Origin: Massilia sp. BSC265 | GTDB taxonomy: Bacteria > Pseudomonadota > Gammaproteobacteria > Burkholderiales > Burkholderiaceae_D | Reading direction: 5' to 3' | Assembly: GCF_000740675.1 (NCBI RefSeq) | Contig: NZ_JPXI01000024.1 | Location: 211,234-275,233 of the forward strand | Length of the DNA: 64,000 nt | In this document: in pieces, positions 7,550 through 16,472 of the stretch | Numbering within the stretch: position 1 is the stretch's first letter | How the letters are laid out: the number at the start of each line of letters is the position of its first letter | Translations under genes and position numbers: made by a program | The notes under the pieces: generated by a model | Told to the model about the DNA's origin: nothing | What the model saw: only the letters and a program-made list of their open reading frames with translations | Database searches by the model: none

Positions 7550-9715
7550 TTAGAAGTCGAGGGTCGCCGACACCACCACGCTGCGCGGTGCCCCCTGCAC
7601 CAGGTAGCCGAAGCCCGGATAGCCGCCTGCCGAGGCCCAGTAGTTCCTGTCCGTCACGTTGTCGATGCGCGCGCGCAGCGTCAGGTCGCGGTCCATGAAG
7701 CGCGTGACATAGTTGGCGCCGATGTCCAGGCGCGACCATGAGGGCAGCTTCTGGGTGTTGGCCGCATCGGCATACTGGGTCGAGGTGGTCAGGGCGCGCG
7801 CGTTCAGCGACAGCCCCTGCACGCCCGGCACTTCCCACTCGGCGCCGAGGTTCAGCTGCGTGCCCGGCACGCCGATCGCATCCTTGCCTTCATTGAGGCC
7901 GCCGGCGGTCCTGCGCTGCTCCGCTTCCAGCAAGGTGAGCCCGCCCAACAGGCGCAGGCCGCGCGCGGGGGTGCCGAAGACGCTCAGCTCCAGGCCGCGG
8001 TTGCGCTGCTCGCCGAACACGCCGAAGCGGCGGTTCACCACGTACGCGCTCGGCTGCGCGGTGCTGAACACGGCCGCCGTCATGCCGAGCTTGCCGCTGT
8101 CGTACTTGACGCCGATTTCCTTCTGGCGCGAGACGAAGGGCGCGAATACCTCGCCCTGGTTGACGATGTCGGTACCGGCCGCCACCGGGCCCTGCTGCAG
8201 TGCTTCGCTGTAGTTCGCGTAGACCGAGACTCCCTTGACCGGCTTGTAGACGATGCCCGCCACCGGCGTCACTTCGCTCTCGTCGTAACGGGCGTTCGGC
8301 GCACCGGTGTTGTAGTCGTAGCCGAAGGACTTGATGGTCTGGTGGCGCGCGCCCACGGTCACCAGGAGGCGATCGTCCATGAAGCCCAGCGTGTCTGCCA
8401 CCGCGGCGCTCGACAGAATCGACTTGCTGGTCAGGAGCGGGCTGTTCATGTTCCCGCCGGTGAAGAAGCCGCTCGACGGGGCCGCCACGTCGCGTGGGCG
8501 ATAGATGTTCGAGGCGAAGCCGGCGAAATCGCTCATGCCGTAGGCGTTCTTCGACTCCGAATGGAAGCCTGCTACCATCGCGCTCAGCTTGTGCGAGACC
8601 GCTCCGGTCTTCAGTTCGGTGCGCACGCCCACTTCGCCGGTGCGCACCTTGTCCTCGCGGGCGTTGTCGAAGCGGGTCATGGTGGCATCGCCACTGGCAT
8701 TGGTGACGGTCGGCGAGGAGATGATGTTGGATTCATCGCCTTTGCGCATGCCGAGTGCCGCCCAGGCCACGGCGCCGCCCGGCAGGTCGACCTCGCCACG
8801 CAGGGTGCCGAAGGTATCGCGCTCGCCCGAGTAGGTCCAGGGCTGGGCATAGTTGCCGTTGCTGTCGGGTGCGCCGATGATCGGCACGCCGGCCGCCACC
8901 GTCACGCTCGGGCGCGCGCCGCGCAGCTGGTGGTCCTGGTGGCCGACGTCGGCCGACAGGCGGTAGCCGCGGCCGCGGTAGTCCACGCCGACCGAGTACA
9001 GGCTGAGTTCGCGGCTCTCGCGGTCCACTGCGGTGTCGCCGTCGCGGCGCACTGCGTTCACCCGCACGCCGAGGCGGCCTTCCTCGCCGAAGCGGTTCGC
9101 GAAGTCGGTCGCCACATAAGCCTGGCCGCCGGTCTCGACGCCCACGGTTACCTGGGTCAGCGGCGCGTTCGGCGCACGCTTGGGCAACAGGTTGATGGCG
9201 CCGCCAATGCCGCCGCCGCCCGGCGCCGCGCCGTTCACGAAGCTGTTCGCGCCGCGCAGGACTTCGACGCGCTCGAGCAGCTCCGAGGCCACGAACTGGC
9301 GCGGGAGCAGGCCGTACAGGCCGTTGTAGGCCAGGTCGTCCGAGTTGACGGCGAAGCCGCGGATCACATACAGCTCCTGGTAGTTGCCGAAGCCGCGCGC
9401 CACGCGCACAGACGGGTCGTTCTGCACGACGTCCGCGACGCTGCGGGCCTGCTGGTCCTGGATCAGGGCCTGCGTGTAGTTCATGGAATTGAACGGGGTG
9501 TCCATGATGTCCACGTTGCCGAGCAGGCCGAGGCGGCCGCCGCGTGCGACCTGGCCGCCTGCGTAGGCGGAGGGCAGGCCCTGGGCCGACGCGTCGGCCG
9601 AGGCGCTGACGACGACGGTGGCGACCGGTTCGGCCGGGGCGGTTTCCTGGGCATGGGTGTTGGCAGCGAGGAGGGCGGCGGCAAGCGCAGTGGGAGTCAG
9701 GCGAAGCAGTTTCAT
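7550..9715 (-). CDS. TonB-dependent siderophore receptor
   Basis: Outer-membrane ferric-siderophore transporter of 721 aa. A signal peptide (ending near AANTHAQE) is followed by a plug domain containing RSVADVVQNDPSVRVARGF and YVIRGFAVNSDDL, then a beta-barrel with many alternating strands, ending in the aromatic residue expected of outer-membrane proteins (SATLDF). Energy would come from TonB-ExbBD. A Fur-box-like sequence lies just upstream of its start, which fits iron repression. It is divergent from the PepSY protein, a common pairing in which the PepSY protein is thought to reduce or release iron from the imported siderophore. Confidence 0.93.
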   Translation of the reverse strand: MKLLRLTPTALAAALLAANTHAQETAPAEPVATVVVSASADASAQGLPSAYAGGQVARGGRLGLLGNVDIMDTPFNSMNYTQALIQDQQARSVADVVQNDPSVRVARGFGNYQELYVIRGFAVNSDDLAYNGLYGLLPRQFVASELLERVEVLRGANSFVNGAAPGGGGIGGAINLLPKRAPNAPLTQVTVGVETGGQAYVATDFANRFGEEGRLGVRVNAVRRDGDTAVDRESRELSLYSVGVDYRGRGYRLSADVGHQDHQLRGARPSVTVAAGVPIIGAPDSNGNYAQPWTYSGERDTFGTLRGEVDLPGGAVAWAALGMRKGDESNIISSPTVTNASGDATMTRFDNAREDKVRTGEVGVRTELKTGAVSHKLSAMVAGFHSESKNAYGMSDFAGFASNIYRPRDVAAPSSGFFTGGNMNSPLLTSKSILSSAAVADTLGFMDDRLLVTVGARHQTIKSFGYDYNTGAPNARYDESEVTPVAGIVYKPVKGVSVYANYSEALQQGPVAAGTDIVNQGEVFAPFVSRQKEIGVKYDSGKLGMTAAVFSTAQPSAYVVNRRFGVFGEQRNRGLELSVFGTPARGLRLLGGLTLLEAEQRRTAGGLNEGKDAIGVPGTQLNLGAEWEVPGVQGLSLNARALTTSTQYADAANTQKLPSWSRLDIGANYVTRFMDRDLTLRARIDNVTDRNYWASAGGYPGFGYLVQGAPRSVVVSATLDF

Positions 9716-9734
9716 CGGTTAAGCTCGTTTTTCT

Positions 9735-9755
9735 TAATGAGAATGATTGTCATTC
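9735..9755. promoter_or_regulatory. Fur box-like operator for the TonB receptor gene
   Basis: The sequence AATGAGAATGATTGTCATTC closely follows the Fur consensus GATAATGATAATCATTATC, with repeated GAGAAT/GATTNTCATT units. It lies 20 bp upstream of the receptor start on the minus strand. Confidence 0.75.
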
Positions 9756-9778
9756 TATCCGTTTTGGCTTGCGCCTGT

Positions 9779-9799
9779 AAATGAGAACGATTATTATTT
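9779..9799. promoter_or_regulatory. Second Fur box-like operator, for the PepSY gene
   Basis: AAATGAGAACGATTATTATTT again matches the NATAAT/GAGAAC hexamer array of Fur sites. It overlaps an in-frame ATG at 9781, supporting the later start at 9826 for the PepSY gene. Confidence 0.65.
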
Positions 9800-9825
9800 G
9801 CCAGACTTTACGATTGCGACGCCCG

Positions 9826-10989
9826 ATGTCACCTACCTCCCTCCGCCGCTGGGGCTGGATCCACAAGTGGAGCAGCCTGGTTTGCACCGCCTTCATGCTG
9901 CTGCTCTGCCTGACGGGCCTGCCGCTGATCTACCACCACGAGATCGGCCACCTGCTCGGCACCGACGTCGAGGCGCCCGCCATGCCGGTGGACACTCTAA
10001 GGGGCAACATCGACGCCGTGCTGGCCTCGGCCAAGGAGCTGTACCCCAACAAGATGGCGATGTACATGTCGCAGGAGATCGACGAACCGGCGATCTGGAA
10101 CGTCACCCTCGGCGACCACCCGAACGACGAGCACTACAAGCCGATCGCCGTCGACGCCCGCACCACCGAGGTGATCACCGAGCCGGCCTTCGAGGGCGGC
10201 GCCTTCATGTCCACCATGTTCCGCCTGCACGTGGACCTGTTCGCGGGCCTGTACGGCAAGCTCTTCCTTGGTTTCATGGGCCTGCTGCTGATCGTGGCCG
10301 TCGTCAGCGGGGCGGTGCTGTATGCGCCTTTCATGCGCAAGCTGGATTTCGGCGAGGTGCGCCACGAGCGCAGCCGCGTCATCAAGTGGCTCGACCTGCA
10401 TAACCTGCTCGGCATCGTCACCCTGGTCTGGGTCTTGGTGGTCGGCGCGACCGGGATGGTCAATACCTGGGCCGACCTGCTGCTCAAGTACTGGCAGAAC
10501 ACCGAGATCGCCGAGATGCTGAAACCGTATGAGGGCCAGCCGCCGGCCACCAGGCTGGCGTCGATCCACGAGGCCATCGTGCGCGCGGAAAGGGCGGAGC
10601 CGGGCATGAAGGTCGCCTTCGTGGCCTTCCCGGGCACGCCCTTCACCAGCTCGCACCATTACGGCGTCTACATGCGCGGCGAGGAGGCCTTCAGCTCGCG
10701 CCTGTACAAGCCGGTGCTGATCGACGCCGCCACCGGCGAGATCACCGACCGCCGCGAGCTGCCCTGGTACCTGACCGCGCTGCTGTTGTCGCAGCCGCTG
10801 CATTTCGGCGACTACGGCGGCCAGCCCATGAAGCTGCTGTGGGCCCTGCTGGACATCGGGACCATCATCATCCTGGGCAGTGGACTCTACCTGTGGTTCA
10901 AACGCAGCCGCAAGGCCAGGGCAGCCAACCAGTCCAAACCGGCCGCGCACGAGTCCCCGGCCCTGGCCCGCAGCACGGAGAGCCCATGA
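9826..10989 (+). CDS. PepSY-associated TM helix protein (siderophore-iron reductase-like)
   Basis: Inner-membrane protein of 387 aa with four main transmembrane helices: TAFMLLLCLTGLPLIYHHE near the N-terminus, LFLGFMGLLLIVAVVSG, LLGIVTLVWVLVVGATGMV and a C-terminal GTIIILGSGLYLWF. Long periplasmic PepSY-type stretches lie between them, and paired His residues in the helices could bind haem. Members are found beside TonB receptors and are implicated in reducing ferric siderophores. Start 9826 (MSPTSLRRWGWIHKW) is chosen because the earlier ATG lies inside the Fur box. The stop overlaps the next gene (ATGA). Confidence 0.85.
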   Translation: MSPTSLRRWGWIHKWSSLVCTAFMLLLCLTGLPLIYHHEIGHLLGTDVEAPAMPVDTLRGNIDAVLASAKELYPNKMAMYMSQEIDEPAIWNVTLGDHPNDEHYKPIAVDARTTEVITEPAFEGGAFMSTMFRLHVDLFAGLYGKLFLGFMGLLLIVAVVSGAVLYAPFMRKLDFGEVRHERSRVIKWLDLHNLLGIVTLVWVLVVGATGMVNTWADLLLKYWQNTEIAEMLKPYEGQPPATRLASIHEAIVRAERAEPGMKVAFVAFPGTPFTSSHHYGVYMRGEEAFSSRLYKPVLIDAATGEITDRRELPWYLTALLLSQPLHFGDYGGQPMKLLWALLDIGTIIILGSGLYLWFKRSRKARAANQSKPAAHESPALARSTESP

Positions 10990-11168
10990 TCCGCACCCGC
11001 ACCCAGATCTGGGCCATGCCCATCCTGCTGGCCATCCTCACCGCCATCGGCCTGGTCGCGGCCCTGCTGGGCGACGGCGTCTGGGACCTGGTTTCGAGCC
11101 TTACCCTTGGCGCCCCGGTCGCAGTCGGCGCCTGGTACGGCCTGCGACGCACGCCTGCGCGACACTAG
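10986..11168 (+). CDS. Small two-helix membrane protein
   Basis: A 60-aa protein with two hydrophobic segments (WAMPILLAILTAIGLVAALL and TLGAPVAVGAWYGL) separated by a short acidic loop. It is coupled to the PepSY gene by an ATGA overlap, so it is probably part of the same iron-regulated operon and may be an accessory subunit of the membrane protein. No enzymatic motif is visible. Small proteins of this kind often follow PepSY genes in betaproteobacteria. Confidence 0.65.
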   Translation: MIRTRTQIWAMPILLAILTAIGLVAALLGDGVWDLVSSLTLGAPVAVGAWYGLRRTPARH

Positions 11169-11266
11169 GCTGCCGAACGCCCCCAAAGCCGGCTTCGAAG
11201 CTGTATACTTCGCCAACACGGCAGTCCGGTTGGCGGACAAGGCCGGCTACCAGCGAGAGAGCACGT

Positions 11267-12742
11267 ATGTTTGCAGCAGTGGACCTGGGGTCCAACAGCT
11301 TCCGGCTTCACATTGGCGAACCGGCGGGCGGCCGCATGCACATCGTGCGCACCGCGCGCGACCCGATCCGCCTGGCCGCCGGCCTGGACAAGGACAACAT
11401 GCTGACCGAGGCGGCCATGCGCAGCGCCGTACGCTCCCTCGAAGGTTTCCGCGCCATCCTCGACGAATACACCCTGGACGCCGTGCGCGTCGTCGCCACC
11501 AACACCCTGCGCGTGGCGCGCAATGCCGAACTGCTGCTGCCCCAGCTCGAGCATGCCATCGGCTATTCCGTAGAGGTCATTTCGGGGGAGGAAGAAGGGC
11601 GCCTGATCTACATGGGTGTGGCGCGCGCCATCGACAAGCCCGATGAGCGCCGGCTGGTGGTCGACATCGGCGGCGGCTCGACCGAAGTCATCGCCGCCAT
11701 CGGCCCCGACATCAACCTGGTCGAATCCTTCGGCATCGGCACCCATCCGCAGACCGCCGCCTTCTTCGCGGACGGCCGCATCACGCCGCAGCGCTTCGAT
11801 GCCGCCGTCACCGAGGCGCGCGCCCGCTTCGAGGATGCCGCCGGCCTGTACCAGGCGCAGGGCTGGGACGCCGCCTATGGCTCGTCCGGCACCATGCGCG
11901 CCATTAACGAGGTGATCTCGAAGAACAGCATCGGCGACGGCCGCATGTCGCAGGCCAGCCTGCACGCGCTGCGCGACATCCTGCTGGAGCTAGGGCATGT
12001 CGATGCCTTCAACATGCCCGGTATAAAGAAGGAACGGGTACCGGTGATGGTCGGCGGCCTGACGGTGTTGATCGGCGTGATGCAGGAACTGGGCATCCAG
12101 CAGCTCACCGCGATCAATGCCGGCCTGCGCCTGGGCGTGCTGTCCGACCTGGAGCTGCGCGCCAACCGGCGCGACCGCCGCGACGCCGCCATCCGCGCCT
12201 GCATGCGCCGCTTCGGCGTGGACAGCCAGCGCGCCCTGCGCACGGCCAGCATCGCCTCGACACTGTACGAGAAGCTCAACCCGTCCGATGCGCAGCACTA
12301 CCTGTGCTGGAGCGCCATGCTGCACGAAGTCGGGCTGCAAATTTCGATGACGGGCTCCCACAAGCACGGCGCCTACATCGTCGAGCACGCCGACCTGCCG
12401 GGCTTCACCACGCGCGAGCAGCGCCTGATGAGCTGCCTGGTGCTGGGCCAGAAGGGCAACCTGCGCAAGATCCGCGACGCCCTGGCCGACCCCGATGTCG
12501 CCAAGGCGGTGCTGGCGCTGCGCATGGCGGTGGTGTTCATGCACGCTCGTGCCGACGAAGACCTGCTGGGGCTGGGCCTGCGCATGCAGACCCGCCTGCG
12601 CACGCGCCTGGACTCGGCGCGCATCGAGCTCGATCTGCCGGCGGGGCTGCTGGCGAAGCACCCGACGCTCGGACCGTGGCTGCAGAAGGAAGAGGGGGCG
12701 TGGGGCGAGATCGGGATTCCGTTCCAGGCCAGGGCCGGCTGA
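11267..12742 (+). CDS. ppx: Ppx/GppA phosphatase family protein (exopolyphosphatase)
   Basis: Hydrolyses terminal phosphates of polyphosphate and/or guanosine pentaphosphate. The 491-aa protein has the ASKHA ATPase-fold motifs AVDLGSNSFRLHI at the N-terminus, ISGEEEGRLIY, VDIGGGSTEV and GSSGTMRA. A C-terminal HD-like domain carries LHEVGL and SHKHGAYI. The length fits the longer Ppx class. The start at 11267 is where the family begins; the open frame upstream has no similarity. Together with sixA and ppk just downstream on the other strand it forms a polyphosphate/phosphatase neighbourhood. A TATACT -10-like hexamer lies at 11204-11209. Confidence 0.88.
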   Translation: MFAAVDLGSNSFRLHIGEPAGGRMHIVRTARDPIRLAAGLDKDNMLTEAAMRSAVRSLEGFRAILDEYTLDAVRVVATNTLRVARNAELLLPQLEHAIGYSVEVISGEEEGRLIYMGVARAIDKPDERRLVVDIGGGSTEVIAAIGPDINLVESFGIGTHPQTAAFFADGRITPQRFDAAVTEARARFEDAAGLYQAQGWDAAYGSSGTMRAINEVISKNSIGDGRMSQASLHALRDILLELGHVDAFNMPGIKKERVPVMVGGLTVLIGVMQELGIQQLTAINAGLRLGVLSDLELRANRRDRRDAAIRACMRRFGVDSQRALRTASIASTLYEKLNPSDAQHYLCWSAMLHEVGLQISMTGSHKHGAYIVEHADLPGFTTREQRLMSCLVLGQKGNLRKIRDALADPDVAKAVLALRMAVVFMHARADEDLLGLGLRMQTRLRTRLDSARIELDLPAGLLAKHPTLGPWLQKEEGAWGEIGIPFQARAG

Positions 12743-12750
12743 ATCGCGCC

Positions 12751-12918
12751 AGGGTGGGCGGCTCCACCTGAACATGTGTGTTGACGCGCCGCGATTGCCG
12801 CCCACGCGTTCAACTTCATCCCGAACAGCCGCTGAGGCTTGTCAAGGTCTGGTTGGCCGCGTGGGCGGCATTTGCAATGCGGCTGCTCTCATCGTCAGGT
12901 GGAGCCGCCCATCCTACG
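12751..12918. repeat. Structured palindromic intergenic repeat (REP-like), copy A
   Basis: The outer arms AGGGTGGGCGGCTCCACCTG (12751 on) and its reverse complement (12895-12915) match over 21 bp with one mismatch. Inside them a second pair, GCCGCCCACGCG (12797-12808) and CGCGTGGGCGGC (12858-12869), also pairs. The element fills the gap between ppx and sixA. Copy B at 22,476 has the same GTAGGGTGG...CGCGTTC...GTTGG...CCTAC grammar. Confidence 0.75.
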
Positions 12919-12929
12919 AACGGCAGCGG

Positions 12930-13406
12930 TTAACGCAGCTGCCCGATGAAATCCGGCCCGACGACCAGCTTCAGGTAGGGCATCCCGTCGCTGTTCTTGT
13001 GCGTGATCCAGAACACGGCCGCCTTGCGGATGCGCCAGTCCTGCTTGCTGCCTCCCAGCACCAGCGAGGCAATCTGCCCCAGCAGCGGCTGATGCCCGAC
13101 GATCAGCGCCGGCTGGCGGTGCTCCGGCCAGCCCGCGGCCTCGATGATCGCCTCCGCGCTCGAGTCCGGAGCCAGCGCATCCACCAGCTTGTAGTTGCGG
13201 CCCAGCGCCTCCACCGTCTGCACGCAGCGCTTGGCCGGGCTGCTCAGCACCCGCACGTCGTCCGGGAGCTGGCGGTGCAGCCAGGCGCCGACGCGCGCGG
13301 CGTGGCGCTTGCCCTTCGGCGTCAGCGCGCGGCGCAGGTCTGCTTCGACCTCCCCCTCGGCGGCGTGCGGTTCAGCCTCGGCGTGCCGCCACAGGATCAG
13401 GTCCAT
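12930..13406 (-). CDS. sixA: Phosphohistidine phosphatase SixA
   Basis: Cytoplasmic phosphatase of the histidine-phosphatase superfamily, 158 aa. LILWRHAEAE places the catalytic Arg-His near the N-terminus, and IVGHQPLLGQI carries the second conserved His. Family members remove phosphate from phosphohistidine on phosphotransfer proteins. The start overlaps the 3' end of ppk by 35 bp, so the two are probably co-transcribed. SixA next to ppk is a frequent arrangement in this group of bacteria. Confidence 0.88.
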   Translation of the reverse strand: MDLILWRHAEAEPHAAEGEVEADLRRALTPKGKRHAARVGAWLHRQLPDDVRVLSSPAKRCVQTVEALGRNYKLVDALAPDSSAEAIIEAAGWPEHRQPALIVGHQPLLGQIASLVLGGSKQDWRIRKAAVFWITHKNSDGMPYLKLVVGPDFIGQLR

Positions 13407-15528
13407 GCTCGTTCTCCTTGTTGGGGTGGGTGTTCGCGCCGAGCGTCTCCATCAGGTCTTGTTGCGCGCTGATGGCCTTCTGGCCGCTCCGCGTCTTCTT
13501 GCGGCGGTAGTGCCCGTCGCTGCCCAGCTCCCAGGCATTGACGTTGTCCTTCAGGTAGGGATGCAGGCCCTCGCGCAGCACGCGGCGCTTGAGCGCCGGC
13601 GAGCGGATCGGGAAGGCCACTTCCACGCGCCGGAACAGGTTGCGGTTCATCCAGTCCGCGCTCGACAGGTAGATGTCGTGCTTCAGGTTGTTGCGGAAGT
13701 AGAAGATGCGCGTGTGTTCCAGGAAGCGGCCGACGATCGAACGCACGCGGATGGACTCGCTCAGGCCCGGCACGCCGGGGCGCAGCGAACAGGCGCCGCG
13801 CACGATCAGGTCGATGCGCACGCCGGCCTGCGAGGCGTCGTACAGGGCCCGGATGACCGAATCGTCGGTCAGGGAATTCATCTTCGCGATGATGCGCGCC
13901 GGCTTGCCCTCGCGCGCGATCGCCGCTTCGTCCTTGATGGCGCGCACGATCTCCTTCTGCAGCGAGAAGGGCGCCAGCCACAGGCTGGTGAGCTGCTTCG
14001 GGCGCGTCAGGCTGGTCAGGTGGATGAAGACCTCGTTGACGTCGGCGGTGATTTCGTCGTCGCAGGTGAGCAGGCCGAAGTCGGTGTAGAACTTGGCGGT
14101 GGTCGAGTTGTAGTTGCCGGTGCCGAGGTGGGCATAGCGGCGCAGGCCATTGTCTTCGCGGCGCAGCACCAGCGCCAGTTTCGCATGGGTCTTGAGGCCG
14201 ACCACGCCGTAGACCACCTGCGCCCCGGCCTGCTCCAGGCGCTCGGCCCAGTTGATGTTGGCTTCCTCGTCGAAGCGCGCCATCAGCTCGACGATGACGG
14301 TGACTTCCTTGCCGCGCCGCGCGGCGGCGATGAGCGCCTCCATCAGGTCCGAGTTCATGCCGGCCCGGTAGATGGTCTGCTTGATCGCCGCCACGGAGGG
14401 GTCGCTTGCGGCGGACTGGATGAAGTCGATCACCGGCTGGAAGGATTCGAACGGATGGTGCAGCAGCATGTCCTGCTTGCGCAGCACGGCGAAGATGTCC
14501 GGGCCGACCAGCTTGGCCGGGAAGCCGGGCGTGAAGGGCTTGAACTTCAGTTCCGACTTGTCGTGGGTGTTGACGATCTCCAGCATGCGGCCCAGGTTCA
14601 CGGGGCCGTCGACCGCGAACAGGCGCGAACGGTCGATTCCGAACTGGTCGAGCAGGAAGTTCGACAGGTGCGGCGGGCAGGCGTGGCCCACCTCGAGGCG
14701 CACCGCGAAGCCGTAGTTGCGGCTATGGAGTTCGCTCTGCAGGGCCTGGCGCAGGTTCTTGACCTCGTCCTCGTCGACCCACAGGTCGCTGTTGCGAGTC
14801 ACCCGGAACTGCGAGTACGAGAGCACCTCGCGGCCGGTGAACAGGTCGGCCATGTGGGCCTGGATCACCGAAGAGAGCAGGCAGTAGGACTCTCCCTTCT
14901 TGTCCGACAGCTCGCTGGGCAGGCGGATCACGCGCGGCAGCACGCGCGGCGCCTTCATGATGGCGATGCCGGTGCCGCGCCCGAAGGCGTCCTTGCCGGC
15001 CAGTTCGACGATGAAGTTCAGGCTCTTGTTGACCACGCGCGGGAAGGGGTGGGCCGGGTCGAGCCCGATGGGCGTGAGCAGCGGGCGGACCTCGCGGTCG
15101 AAGAACTGCTTGACCCAGGCGCGCTGGGCGGCGTTGCGCTCGCTCCGGCGCAGCATGTGGATGCCGTTTTCCGCCAGGCGCGGGAGGATCTCGTGGTTGA
15201 ACAGCTTGTACTGGCGTTCGATCAGCTTGTGGCATTCGAGGCTGGCGCGGTCCAGGTCGTTGGCCAGCGCGTGCGGAATACCGTTGTGGCCGGCCTCCAT
15301 CCGGTGCTGGGCCAGCAGGCTGGCCACGCGGACCTCGAAGAATTCATCGAGGTTGCCCGACACGATGGTCAGGAAGCGCAGCCGCTCGAGCAGCGGGATG
15401 GCGGGATCCTCGGCCTGGGCCAGTACCCGGCGGTTGAACTCGAGCAGCGACAGCTCGCGGTTCAGGAAGGCGCCGCCTTCGGGAATGCTTCTGGCCTCGA
15501 TTTCCAGGGCCTTGTGTTTCATGTCCAT
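13372..15528 (-). CDS. ppk: Polyphosphate kinase 1
   Basis: Makes inorganic polyphosphate from ATP, reversibly, via a phosphohistidine. The product is 718 aa from the ATG at 15528 (MDMKHKALEIEAR); an ATG at 15522 is also possible. Family marks include FLNRELSLLEFNRRVL at the N-terminus, IKQTIYRAG, the catalytic His in VGLKTHAKLALVLRRE, HLGTGNYNSTTA and RGACSLRPGVPG. An upstream in-frame start (15579) would run into a Pho-box-like sequence and is disfavoured. The gene is followed by sixA and faces ppx, so polyphosphate synthesis and breakdown are encoded together. Confidence 0.95.
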   Translation of the reverse strand: MDMKHKALEIEARSIPEGGAFLNRELSLLEFNRRVLAQAEDPAIPLLERLRFLTIVSGNLDEFFEVRVASLLAQHRMEAGHNGIPHALANDLDRASLECHKLIERQYKLFNHEILPRLAENGIHMLRRSERNAAQRAWVKQFFDREVRPLLTPIGLDPAHPFPRVVNKSLNFIVELAGKDAFGRGTGIAIMKAPRVLPRVIRLPSELSDKKGESYCLLSSVIQAHMADLFTGREVLSYSQFRVTRNSDLWVDEDEVKNLRQALQSELHSRNYGFAVRLEVGHACPPHLSNFLLDQFGIDRSRLFAVDGPVNLGRMLEIVNTHDKSELKFKPFTPGFPAKLVGPDIFAVLRKQDMLLHHPFESFQPVIDFIQSAASDPSVAAIKQTIYRAGMNSDLMEALIAAARRGKEVTVIVELMARFDEEANINWAERLEQAGAQVVYGVVGLKTHAKLALVLRREDNGLRRYAHLGTGNYNSTTAKFYTDFGLLTCDDEITADVNEVFIHLTSLTRPKQLTSLWLAPFSLQKEIVRAIKDEAAIAREGKPARIIAKMNSLTDDSVIRALYDASQAGVRIDLIVRGACSLRPGVPGLSESIRVRSIVGRFLEHTRIFYFRNNLKHDIYLSSADWMNRNLFRRVEVAFPIRSPALKRRVLREGLHPYLKDNVNAWELGSDGHYRRKKTRSGQKAISAQQDLMETLGANTHPNKENEHGPDPVAARRG

Positions 15529-15572
15529 TGGTCTGCGTCGTAGTGGCGACGCAGGCAGTGTAGTTGGCGAAT

Positions 15573-15590
15573 ATGACAATGTTGTTACAC
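15573..15590 (-). promoter_or_regulatory. Possible PhoB box upstream of ppk
   Basis: Read on the minus strand it is GTGTAAC-AACA-TTGTCAT, an 11-bp-spaced direct repeat resembling CTGTCAT-AAAA-CTGTCAT. The second half is nearly perfect and the first is weak. PhoB control of ppk is known in other proteobacteria. Confidence 0.4.
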
Positions 15591-15678
15591 GCGGTCTTGC
15601 GATTGACTTTTAAGCATCGTTAAAGGCTGAGCGCGTATAACGTTCTCATCGTCATCATAACAAGAGGAGGGATGCGAG

Positions 15679-16344
15679 ATGAAAGCGTTCGTGCGCGCCA
15701 ACAAGGGTTTCCTGCTGTTCATGCTTTTGTTCGGCGTCTTCCGCACCGCGGTGGCCGACTGGAACCCGATTCCCTCCGGATCCATGCGGCCCAACCTGCT
15801 GGAAGGCGACGTCGTGTTCGTCAACCGCCTGGCCTATCACGTCAAGGTGCCGCTGACCGATGTCGTGATCGCGCGCACCGGCGAGCCCCAACGCGGCGAC
15901 GTCGTCACCTTCTCGTCGCCGATGGACGGCACCCGCCTGATCAAGCGCGTGCTGGCGCTGCCGGGCGACCGGGTCGAAATGCGCAATGAGCGCCTGGTCA
16001 TCAACGGCGTCGAGTCGCAGTATTCGGTCGAGGAAGTGGTTCAGGAGGCGACCGCCGAGGGAAGCATGGAAGCGCTCAGGATGGATGAAGTCGTCGATGG
16101 CCGCCGCCACCGCATCCAGGTCCTGCCGCAGCGCCTGATCGCGCGCGATTTCGGCCTGGTATCGGTGCCGCAGGATGCCTACCTGATGCTGGGCGACAAC
16201 CGCGATAACAGCGCCGACTCGCGCGCCATCGGCTTCGTGCCGCGCCACCTCCTGATCGGGCGCGCCGAACGCATCCTGGTCTCGGCCGACTACCAGGGCA
16301 ACTGGATGCCGCGCACCGAGCGTTTCGGACAGTCGCTGCGCTGA
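15679..16344 (+). CDS. lepB: Signal peptidase I
   Basis: Inner-membrane serine protease that removes signal peptides from exported proteins, 221 aa. An N-terminal hydrophobic anchor (GFLLFMLLFGVF) precedes the catalytic Ser35 in IPSGSMRP; Lys89 in RLIKRVLALPGD is the general base, and GDNRDNSADSR is the conserved box E. It has a single anchor and is shorter than E. coli LepB. It stands alone rather than in the lepA-lepB-rnc operon, so it may be a second signal peptidase. A GAGGAGGG purine stretch at 15664-15671 serves as ribosome-binding site. Confidence 0.9.
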   Translation: MKAFVRANKGFLLFMLLFGVFRTAVADWNPIPSGSMRPNLLEGDVVFVNRLAYHVKVPLTDVVIARTGEPQRGDVVTFSSPMDGTRLIKRVLALPGDRVEMRNERLVINGVESQYSVEEVVQEATAEGSMEALRMDEVVDGRRHRIQVLPQRLIARDFGLVSVPQDAYLMLGDNRDNSADSRAIGFVPRHLLIGRAERILVSADYQGNWMPRTERFGQSLR

Positions 16345-16472
16345 ACGGCGGGCCGCCGGACGGTCTCCCGCTGTCGAGGGGCCGTCAGAATTGTTTCACA
16401 GAAACCAGTACAATTGCGTCCCCCCGGACGCTCGCCATTCGCAGTGCCGGTATTTTTTCACCAGGCACTGCC

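Noticed and set aside
13195..15543. 782-aa + strand frame opposite ppk
   Set aside because: No family motifs, composition of a shadow frame; ppk on the other strand is unmistakable.
16391..16414. Promoter for the Bcr/CflA gene (TACAAT at 16,409)
   Set aside because: Good -10 but no -35 at acceptable spacing; too weak to list.
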